Assembly: GCA_013812565.1 (NCBI GenBank)
Contig: JACCTF010000294.1
Span: forward strand, 1 to 5,236
DNA: 5,236 nt
Origin: Pyrinomonadaceae bacterium
GTDB lineage: Bacteria > Acidobacteriota > Blastocatellia > Pyrinomonadales > Pyrinomonadaceae
Direction of reading: 5' to 3'
Of the stretch, positions 1 to 4,699 are shown one piece after another. Under the pieces are notes generated by a model. That model ran no database searches. It worked only from the letters and a program-made list of their open reading frames with translations, and had not been told where the DNA came from. A program made the position numbers and the translations under genes. Within the stretch, counting starts at the first letter, position 1. Each line of letters begins with the position of its first letter.

Positions 1-937
1 GTTCTACAGCTCCCGAGAAAACAATTAAAGTTACGACGAGCGTCGATCCCGGCATTATGCGGTTCGTTGCTCGCCGCAAGATTGATTCAGTTTTCACTGC
101 GAACACCAGCACAAAGCTAATTAAGTACAGGGCCAGTGGGATAACCCACAGCAGGGGAACGGCGGCGATGTCGGTCGTGATGAACGTCGTCACACCAAGC
201 ACCAGGCTCGACGGCACAAAAGCTAACATCGTCCACCGCAACCGTTGTTTGAGGGTAACCTGCGGATGCTGATCCTTAGCCATCGTTGAAGTCTTTTGTT
301 CATCCTGTCGCGCTGGGTCTATTCGCTCCAGATCAGTTGAGATTGACTGCCATAACATAATCACACAGGCACAAACCAGGATGACCAGACCCAGGTAGAC
401 TCCGGCCCACAGCCAACTCTGTTGATAAAGTTTCAGGTTGGGTTCAAGCAGGGTTGGAAACGCGATGAGCGCCAGCAGGCTGCCCGCGTTGCTCGCCGCA
501 TATAAGAAGTATGGATCGCCCGCCGAAGGATGCAGCGACTCGGAGAACCATTTTTGCAATAAGGGGGCGCTGGCCGAGACAACAAAAAACGGGACGGCCA
601 ACGCGCTCATCAAGGAACCGACAAGCCAAGGGATCGGATTCCCCCCCGCCGGTACGGAACCGATCACGTTTTCTGAAACCGTAATCGGAAGCAGAAGAGC
701 GGCAAGGAGCAAGAGCGCGAGGTGCAGCAACGCCTGCCGTCGCACTGTCAGCCACCGAACTGAGGCGAGAACATAAGCGTACCCCACGAGCAGCATGCCC
801 TGAAAAAAGAGCATACAGGTATTCCAAACCGCAGGCGTTCCTCCCAAGTGCGGCAACAGCATCTTGGCGACGAGCGGCTGAATCCAGAATAGTAGAAATG
901 CGCTAACAAGAAGCGTCGCAGCAAACAAAAAGGTCAT
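1..937 (-). CDS. Spermidine-synthase-like multi-pass membrane protein, N-terminal part (truncated by window edge)
   Basis: An open frame of 312 codons runs from ATG at 937 to the left edge with no stop, so the C-terminus is missing. About nine hydrophobic segments are visible, near residues 3-27, 40-58, 68-88, 103-127, 142-163, 174-196, 234-256, 258-281 and from 297. A hydrophilic, charged loop lies at about 198-233. Recognisable family motifs are FWIQPLVAKMLLP (17-29), VWNTCMLFFQ (37-46) and DPYFLYAASNAGSLLAL (141-157). These resemble the membrane half of fused MFS/spermidine-synthase proteins, in which a cytoplasmic SAM-dependent, spermidine-synthase-fold domain usually follows; that part would lie outside the window. 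The substrate is unknown, and family membership does not prove polyamine synthesis. The ATG is the only good in-frame start, and its Shine-Dalgarno match is poor. It begins 17 nt after the stop of the phosphoesterase gene on the same strand, so coupled expression is likely. The family call rests on remembered motifs. Confidence 0.82.
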   Translation of the reverse strand, partial: MTFLFAATLLVSAFLLFWIQPLVAKMLLPHLGGTPAVWNTCMLFFQGMLLVGYAYVLASVRWLTVRRQALLHLALLLLAALLLPITVSENVIGSVPAGGNPIPWLVGSLMSALAVPFFVVSASAPLLQKWFSESLHPSAGDPYFLYAASNAGSLLALIAFPTLLEPNLKLYQQSWLWAGVYLGLVILVCACVIMLWQSISTDLERIDPARQDEQKTSTMAKDQHPQVTLKQRLRWTMLAFVPSSLVLGVTTFITTDIAAVPLLWVIPLALYLISFVLVFAVKTESILRRATNRIMPGSTLVVTLIVFSGAVE

Positions 938-954
938 ACGATACCCATAAGAAT

Positions 955-1440
955 TCAGACTACTTCGATTATTTGCGCGTCCAACCGACCATCCCACACA
1001 GACAACCGCGCAACGGTGACGGGCAGACGAAAGCGCCGCGGCCCTGCGCTACCCGGATTCAAAAAGAGCACGCCGTCGCGATTCTCGATCAAAGGTTTAT
1101 GAGAATGTCCGCTGATAATAGCACCGAAGCCCGCGACTGCCGGATCACAGTCAAGTTCCTTCAAATCATGAAGCACATATAGGCGCGCCGCTCCGATCTC
1201 GACCACTTCTCTTTCTGGTAGTGCGGCTGTCCATTCATCTCGGTCGATGTTGCCGCGCACCGCAATCACAGGGGCGATGCTTTGCAAATTCTCAAGCACC
1301 CCTGGCTTCCCGACATCCCCGGCATGCACAATCAAGTCGGAACCTTGCAGGAGATTGATGGCCTCGGGTCGCATCAGGCCGTGGGTGTCTGAGATGACAC
1401 CGATTAGAAATTTACCAGCGTGTTGTAACCGGCTCGGCAT
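955..1440 (-). CDS. YfcE/MJ0936-type metallophosphoesterase
   Basis: This is a small calcineurin-like metallophosphoesterase that probably hydrolyses phosphodiester bonds with two divalent metals in the cytoplasm; the natural substrate is unknown. Counted from the longest possible start (GTG at 1506, 183 codons), the metal-site motifs are all present. They are GVISDTHG (D40, H42), HAGDVG (D64), RGNID (N86), LHD (H113) and SGHSHKP (H134, H136), followed by the family's NPGSAGPRR at 150-158. I place the start at ATG 1440, giving 161 residues. Homologues normally begin just before the GVISDTHG strand, and the extra 22 codons are rich in codons such as AGA, GGA and ATA. Neither start has a strong Shine-Dalgarno sequence; GTG 1506 has a GAGAG 4 nt upstream. 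An in-frame TAG lies five codons before GTG 1506. The stop is TGA at 957-955. The gene is probably first in an operon with the membrane protein gene below it. Confidence 0.88.
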   Translation of the reverse strand: MPSRLQHAGKFLIGVISDTHGLMRPEAINLLQGSDLIVHAGDVGKPGVLENLQSIAPVIAVRGNIDRDEWTAALPEREVVEIGAARLYVLHDLKELDCDPAVAGFGAIISGHSHKPLIENRDGVLFLNPGSAGPRRFRLPVTVARLSVWDGRLDAQIIEVV

Positions 1441-1522
1441 CGCCACTATTTTCGGTTCGCGCAGTCTTTGTTTCAAACGGCAAAGAAAACATCCTCTTAC
1501 CGTCACCGAACTCTCTGTCTAT

Positions 1523-1586
1523 AAAGTCGCACCTTTGAAACCGGCGCTTATCATGGCAAACTTACGTTAACAAAATGTGCGACCTT
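1523..1586. repeat. Pair of inverted 14-bp boxes in a divergent promoter region
   Basis: The plus-strand segment 1523-1536 reads aaagtcgcaccttt. The reverse complement of 1573-1586 reads aaggtcgcacattt. They match at 12 of 14 positions and share an exact GTCGCAC core (1526-1532 against 1577-1583). The centres are about 50 bp apart, close to five helical turns. The right box lies in the spacer of the predicted promoter for the plus-strand stress gene, and the left box lies in front of the minus-strand phosphoesterase gene. The arrangement fits two operator half-sites bound by a looping or cooperative regulator, but no regulator gene is visible and the role is inferred. Confidence 0.4.
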
Positions 1587-1595
1587 GGATAGATT
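1567..1595 (+). promoter_or_regulatory. Candidate sigma70 promoter of the general-stress-like gene
   Basis: TTAACA at 1567-1572 matches the -35 consensus at five of six positions. It is followed by exactly 17 nt and then TAGATT at 1590-1595, four of six for the -10. Transcription would start near 1602 and give a leader of about 146 nt before the ATG at 1748. One 14-bp box sits in the spacer. The match is moderate and is not supported by anything outside the sequence. Confidence 0.4.
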
Positions 1596-1670
1596 GTTAG
1601 TGATAGGCTGCACATTACTACAGAGGAACCCGACGCGCATTAATCGATCATGGTTCTTAAATAAATACGA

Positions 1671-1701
1671 TCAAGGAGCGGGACGAATCCCGCTTCCTTG
1701 A
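1671..1701 (+). promoter_or_regulatory. Stable leader hairpin holding a duplicate Shine-Dalgarno segment
   Basis: The left arm 1671-1683 (TCAAGGAGCGGGA) pairs with the right arm 1688-1701 (TCCCGCTTCCTTGA), giving 13 base pairs with a single bulged T at 1694 and a CGAA loop. No T-tract follows on the plus strand, so it is not a typical intrinsic terminator. The first eight bases of the left arm (TCAAGGAG) are identical to the real ribosome-binding segment at 1731-1738. The right arm can therefore pair either with the left arm or with the true ribosome-binding site. A regulatory or RNA-stability role is inferred. Confidence 0.6.
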
Positions 1702-1732
1702 GCAATCACAACAACCGTTCTACTAATAAATC

Positions 1733-1738
1733 AAGGAG
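1733..1738 (+). promoter_or_regulatory. Shine-Dalgarno AAGGAG with two closely spaced ATGs
   Basis: AAGGAG lies 9 nt before ATG 1748 and 4 nt before ATG 1743. The 1743 ATG opens only ATG AGA TGA, a two-codon frame whose stop overlaps the real start. The long frame with family similarity begins at 1748, so that is the gene start. The strong Shine-Dalgarno sequence contrasts with the weak ones of the other genes in the window. Confidence 0.75.
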
Positions 1739-1747
1739 AAGAATGAG

Positions 1748-2275
1748 ATGAGTAAATATGCTGATTTTACACAGGACATGAAGAAGCTTGGTGAGATGAT
1801 CAACGACATCGAGTTTGCGATGCTGACGACCGTGGATGAAGACGGTTCCTTGCGCAGCCGTCCGATGGCAACTCAGCAAGATGAATTCAACGGCACGCTC
1901 TACTACTTCACTTATGGCAATTCGCACAAGGTAATGGAAGTCAGACAAAGCAACGAGGTAAACGTCTCTTACGCCCGCCCGGACAAGCAGCAGTATGTTT
2001 CACTATCAGGAACCGCGAGTTTGTCGCGCGACCGAGCGAAGATGGCAGAGCTGTGGAACCCGGCACTGAAGGCATGGTTTCCGAAAGGCTTGGATGAGCC
2101 GGACATCGCGTTGCTGCAGGTAGACGTTAAGAAAGCCGAATATTGGGATTCGCCGTCGAGTGCCGTTGCGCACGTTGTCGGGTTAGCTAAAGCGCTTGTC
2201 ACCGGTCAAGCTGCAAGCGGCGGTGAAGACAAGAAACTCGACCTTGAAGCGGGCGTCTCAAAGTCAGTTTCATAA
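1748..2275 (+). CDS. General stress protein 26-like FMN-binding split-barrel protein (pyridoxamine 5'-phosphate oxidase superfamily)
   Basis: This is a 175-residue cytoplasmic protein of the flavin-reductase-like split-barrel fold. The sequence shows the short N-terminal helix (about 8-22), then the barrel strand with AMLTTVDEDGSLRSRPM (24-40). Next come LYYFTYGNSHKVMEV (51-65), whose S59-H60-K61 and the earlier R37-S38 are plausible flavin-phosphate contacts, VNVSYARPD (71-79) and YVSLSGTASLSRD (83-95). Near the C-terminus are WFPKGLDEPDIALLQV (110-125) and AEYWDSPSS (130-138), typical of the general stress protein 26 group rather than true PdxH. The tail, 155-175, is polar and glycine/lysine-rich. 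Members bind FMN or FAD and are often stress-induced, but the reaction is usually unknown, so pyridoxal phosphate synthesis should not be assumed. The gene stands alone on the plus strand, with its own promoter candidate, a structured leader and a strong ribosome-binding site. Its end faces the HD-GYP gene. Confidence 0.9.
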   Translation: MSKYADFTQDMKKLGEMINDIEFAMLTTVDEDGSLRSRPMATQQDEFNGTLYYFTYGNSHKVMEVRQSNEVNVSYARPDKQQYVSLSGTASLSRDRAKMAELWNPALKAWFPKGLDEPDIALLQVDVKKAEYWDSPSSAVAHVVGLAKALVTGQAASGGEDKKLDLEAGVSKSVS

Positions 2276-2285
2276 AGCCGCTTTA
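2273..2285 (+). terminator. Weak hairpin over the stop of the stress gene
   Basis: TAAAG and CTTTA, separated by CCG, form a five-pair AT-rich hairpin that begins in the TAA stop codon. The flanking GTT and AAC (2267-2269, 2286-2288) could extend it after an internal loop. There is no T-tract, so it is at best a weak 3'-end signal. Confidence 0.15.
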
Positions 2286-2343
2286 AACCTTGGCGCTCTT
2301 GGCGATTTTGTACTTGAATAGGTAGTGGTTCAGTTGCGGAAGA

Positions 2344-2410
2344 GGCAGAAGGCGCGACCGTGAGGGAGGGTGTTGGTCCATACGCTATAGCTTCCGCGCG
2401 AACTTCTGCC
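2344..2410. repeat. Imperfect inverted repeat in the convergent gap
   Basis: GGCAGAAG at 2344-2351 pairs perfectly with CTTCTGCC at 2403-2410. The adjoining GCGCG (2352-2356) can pair with CGCGC (2395-2399) after a three-base offset. A competing pairing also exists between GCGGAAG (2336-2342) and CTTCCGC (2391-2397). The dyad sits between two convergent genes. It could shape the 3' ends of both transcripts or mark an old insertion, but no coding content is recognised in 2276-2512. Confidence 0.35.
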
Positions 2411-2492
2411 ACGCTCACCCCCTGATTATGCCACCACCGTTGAGGGGCTGGTTGGCCCTGCATCAATTTTATCTTTAGCGAAGATTGTTCAT

Positions 2493-2509
2493 ACCCGCGC
2501 TTCGTGGGT
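2493..2509 (-). terminator. Hairpin just downstream of the HD-GYP stop codon
   Basis: On the plus strand, ACCCGCG (2493-2499) and CGTGGGT (2503-2509) form seven pairs, one of them a G-T wobble, with a three-base loop. It starts three bases after the TAA of the minus-strand HD-GYP gene. The minus-strand sequence that follows is not T-rich, so this may be a 3'-end stabilising hairpin or a weak terminator, not a canonical intrinsic terminator. Confidence 0.3.
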
Positions 2510-2512
2510 TCG

Positions 2513-4360
2513 TTACGTGACCGAGGCCGTCTCGGCAATATGCGCTGGCTGGTTCGATCTAGGGGCGGTTGTTGCTTCGACGACTTTACTTGTTTCTGGT
2601 CGCAGCTTCGCTGAACCGGGGCGGATTCGTCCGGCCTCGCACGCCCGTATGAACGCTTCAACGATCCGTGGATCATAGCGCGTGCCGACAAAACTCTTGA
2701 TGCGTGCAATCGCATCTTCGAAGTTCATTGCTTGCTGGTATGGCCGCTCAGTGGTCATGGCATCGAAAGTGTCGGCGACGGCGATGACGCGCGGCAGCAG
2801 TGGGAGTTGTTCGTCGCGAAGCCCTTGCGGGTAACCGCGCCCGTCCACCATTTCGTGGTGCATGAGGATGCCCGGCAGAAATTCGCGCATCACGGGAATC
2901 TGCGACATGATCTTATAGCCTTTACCGGGATGCTCTTTCATCAGCTCATACTCTTCGGCGGTCAGAGGTGTGGTCTTTTTCAGAATCGCATCATCAATCG
3001 CGATCTTCCCGACATCATGCAGCAGAGCGCTGATCCTAATCTTCTCAATCTCATTCTCGGCTAGGCCAAGGCTCTGCGCAATCGCGACGGAGAAACGCGA
3101 GACGCGCTCGGAGTGGCCTCGCGTGTACGGGTCTTTGCCGTCGATGGCGGCGGCAAAAGCTTTCACTGTGCCGAGGAAGAGTTGCCGGTTTTCCTCTGCG
3201 GCGTGACGTAGATCTTCGATAAAACTTTCAAGCTGATCAGTCATCGAGTTGAAGGAACGTCCGAGTTCACCCAACTCCGTACGGCTTTGCACATGTATGC
3301 GCTGCGAAAAGTCTCCGGCCGCGATACGACGCGCGCCGTCCGCGAGGTCGCGCACGGGACGGGTCAGTTGTTTCGCAAAGAGCAAGCCGATCAGCAATGC
3401 GAAGACGGCGGCCAGCAGGCTGATCGCAAGGGTTTGCCAACGCATGTCGCTGACCGAACGCAGCGCCGCGTGTTCATCCTGTATCGCGATCACGCCGAGG
3501 CGCGCCTGGGCGTCGAGTTCCGCAGTGGCATAGGAGCCGAGCATCTCGATCTGTCGTCCTTCGCGTTCGATGGTGAACGGCGCGAGCGCAGATTGAACTT
3601 GCGCGCCCGACGCAATCCAATCCTGCACAACTTTCAAATCGGTCATTGACTGCGCAGAGAAAGCGACGCGCGCTTCGGGGTGGGCGACGGCGCGGCCCTC
3701 GGCATTTACCACAAAGATGACAGGCAAACCCTGGTCGAGCAGTTCGCGCTCGCTCTTCGAAACAGATTGCTGAACAGTATCAAAAACTTCTTGGAAAGAG
3801 ATGATCGCCACCACGGCCGCGACCACTTCATCGCCACTCGCTCCGCCCATTACCGGCGCTGCAACCGCCCATCCCATCTCCTGGCTTGAGCGGATAATGC
3901 GCGGCAAGCTGATCACAAGGCCGCGCCCGCTCATGTGCGCCAGCCCCTCGCCCACTTGCTCGTCAACCTCCTCGCGCCCAATCACATCCGGCTTGTAAGC
4001 GACGTGCGGCTCGCCGCTAATCGGCAGAATGGCAAGCGCGATTAAGTTCGCGTCCTGCTGCAAGGTCTTCTGCAGACGAACGTCGCTTCCCTCTTCTTTG
4101 AGAATGCGGACGTCACCAGCCAACTCGAAAGCGCGCGCCAGACCCGTCACGACCTCGCGGTAACGCTGTCCGTAAAGCTCAATCTGCCGAGCTTTGTCTT
4201 GGACAAGCTGCGCTTGGTAACGCCCCTCAATCGCGCGCAGTTCGTCGGCGCTTCGCTCAGACAGCAACCATCCGGCAAGCGCTAGCGGCAAAAGGCCCAC
4301 CACCAACAGCGTTCCAAGAACAATATAAAGCAGGCGCGTGCGCTTGAAAGTCTCAGACAT
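2513..4360 (-). CDS. Membrane receptor with Cache-like sensor, HAMP and HD-GYP domain (predicted cyclic di-GMP phosphodiesterase)
   Basis: This is a 615-residue inner-membrane signalling protein. Transmembrane helix 1 is at about 9-33. A long extracytoplasmic region, about 34-305, looks like a double-Cache sensor, including VIFVVNAEGRAVAHPE (214-229). Transmembrane helix 2 is at about 308-329. HAMP follows at about 330-382 (LTRPVRDLADGARRIAAGDF), with a short helix joining it to the HD-GYP domain at about 395-575. The catalytic signature is complete. It comprises YTRGHSERV (H416), LLHDVGK (H448, D449, K452), KEHPGKGY (H477), HHEMVDGRGYP (H501, H502, then GYP 509-511), VADTFDAMTTERPY (D530) and GTRYDPRIVEAF (559-570). 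In characterised HD-GYP proteins these residues bind a di- or tri-iron centre and hydrolyse cyclic di-GMP to pGpG or GMP. The sensed ligand is unknown. A 40-residue polar tail, about 576-615, follows the domain. ATG 4360 is chosen because it gives a natural short positively charged cytoplasmic N-terminus, although the Shine-Dalgarno sequence is weak. A strong promoter lies about 135 nt upstream. Confidence 0.93.
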   Translation of the reverse strand: MSETFKRTRLLYIVLGTLLVVGLLPLALAGWLLSERSADELRAIEGRYQAQLVQDKARQIELYGQRYREVVTGLARAFELAGDVRILKEEGSDVRLQKTLQQDANLIALAILPISGEPHVAYKPDVIGREEVDEQVGEGLAHMSGRGLVISLPRIIRSSQEMGWAVAAPVMGGASGDEVVAAVVAIISFQEVFDTVQQSVSKSERELLDQGLPVIFVVNAEGRAVAHPEARVAFSAQSMTDLKVVQDWIASGAQVQSALAPFTIEREGRQIEMLGSYATAELDAQARLGVIAIQDEHAALRSVSDMRWQTLAISLLAAVFALLIGLLFAKQLTRPVRDLADGARRIAAGDFSQRIHVQSRTELGELGRSFNSMTDQLESFIEDLRHAAEENRQLFLGTVKAFAAAIDGKDPYTRGHSERVSRFSVAIAQSLGLAENEIEKIRISALLHDVGKIAIDDAILKKTTPLTAEEYELMKEHPGKGYKIMSQIPVMREFLPGILMHHEMVDGRGYPQGLRDEQLPLLPRVIAVADTFDAMTTERPYQQAMNFEDAIARIKSFVGTRYDPRIVEAFIRACEAGRIRPGSAKLRPETSKVVEATTAPRSNQPAHIAETASVT

Positions 4361-4440
4361 AATTTCTAAAAAGGATGAGGAATCAGTAAAGCAGGGAGTG
4401 TCGAGTTTGGGGATGAACTATTTACGGAAGTATTCTGGAG

Positions 4441-4477
4441 GCACTTCGTGCAAATTTTTGAAATACGGAGGACCGTA
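4441..4477 (-). promoter_or_regulatory. Two hairpins in the leader of the HD-GYP gene
   Basis: In the minus-strand transcript the first hairpin is UACGG-UCCU-CCGUA (4477 to 4464) and the second is GCAC-GAA-GUGC (4451 to 4441). A second CCGUA copy lies further downstream at 4427-4423, in CUUCCGUAA. It could compete with the first CCGUA for the same UACGG strand. Both hairpins lie downstream of the predicted transcription start and upstream of the ATG. A regulatory role is inferred from the competing pairing only; no known riboswitch consensus is matched. Confidence 0.35.
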
Positions 4478-4495
4478 GCTAACCGAACCAGACTC

Positions 4496-4524
4496 ATAGT
4501 AGTTTGCCTAGCCAACCTTGTCAA
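4496..4524 (-). promoter_or_regulatory. Strong sigma70-type promoter of the HD-GYP gene
   Basis: On the minus strand there is a perfect -35 TTGACA (4524-4519). A spacer of exactly 17 nt follows, then TACTAT (4501-4496), four of six for the -10 including the conserved TA and final T. Transcription would start near 4489, giving a leader of about 130 nt. This is the best promoter in the window by consensus match. Confidence 0.65.
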
Positions 4525-4546
4525 CGTTGTTTATCACGGGTAATTT
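4518..4546 (+). promoter_or_regulatory. Candidate promoter of the ECF sigma gene, sharing its -35 with the divergent promoter
   Basis: TTGTCA at 4518-4523 matches the -35 consensus at five of six positions. After exactly 17 nt comes TAATTT (4541-4546), which keeps the conserved first, second and last -10 bases but matches only three of six. The start would be near 4553. The near-palindromic TTGTCAA serves as the -35 hexamer for both directions. This plus-strand promoter is clearly the weaker of the two. Confidence 0.3.
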
Positions 4547-4699
4547 GTATTTTCATCGACTGATCTGAGGCCGGGGGTATTACCACACTACTTTTATCGG
4601 CCGGAGGTTTACGCGCCGCGTCTAACACTACGACAGGATGCTTGATCGCAGGCATTTACCGGAAGTGGTCTGACGGGTGCGGCCGCGCGAAGATAAAGT

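Larger units (their letters stand above)
4361..4699. other. Divergent intergenic region between the HD-GYP and ECF sigma genes
   Basis: This 339-nt gap contains no credible gene. Its left part (4361 to about 4490) is the predicted leader of the minus-strand receptor gene, with two small hairpins. The middle (4496-4546) carries overlapping divergent promoter candidates. The right part (about 4553-4699) would be a leader of roughly 147 nt for the ECF gene. It contains a five-pair dyad GGCCG/CGGCC (4569-4573, 4598-4602) and the palindrome GCGGCCGC at 4679-4686, 13 nt before the ATG. I found no convincing ECF-type autoregulatory promoter. Confidence 0.6.

Noticed and set aside
444..827. 127-codon minus-strand frame
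   Set aside because: It lies inside the longer membrane-protein frame 1-937 in another register. Its product has no recognisable motifs, whereas the long frame has clear family motifs and transmembrane segments.
1625..1653. GGAACC at 1625-1630 as an ECF-type -35 element that might link the stress gene to the ECF sigma factor
   Set aside because: No credible ECF -10 motif lies 15-17 nt downstream, where the sequence is TCATGG. A sigma70-like promoter fits better upstream.
1671..1701. Leader hairpin as an intrinsic terminator or attenuator
   Set aside because: No T-tract follows on the plus strand. On the minus strand the downstream sequence is only AT-rich, and no minus-strand gene ends there.
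2206..2715. 169-codon minus-strand frame across the convergent gap
   Set aside because: It overlaps the ends of two well-supported genes in other registers and encodes a low-complexity Arg/Ser/Pro-rich product with no recognisable domain.
4441..4459. GCAC-TTC-GTGC hairpin followed by AAATTTTT as a plus-strand terminator
   Set aside because: The stem is only four base pairs, the T-run is offset by three A residues, and no plus-strand gene ends upstream of it.
4465..4520. Minus-strand stretch with GGCAAAC and AGCTACGG, reminiscent of a cyclic di-GMP-I (GEMM) riboswitch, upstream of an HD-GYP gene
   Set aside because: GGCAAAC falls between a perfect -35 TTGACA and a -10 TACTAT with 17-nt spacing, so it would not be transcribed. 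The diagnostic GGGACGCAAAGC segment is also absent; the corresponding stretch reads GGTTCGGTTAGC.
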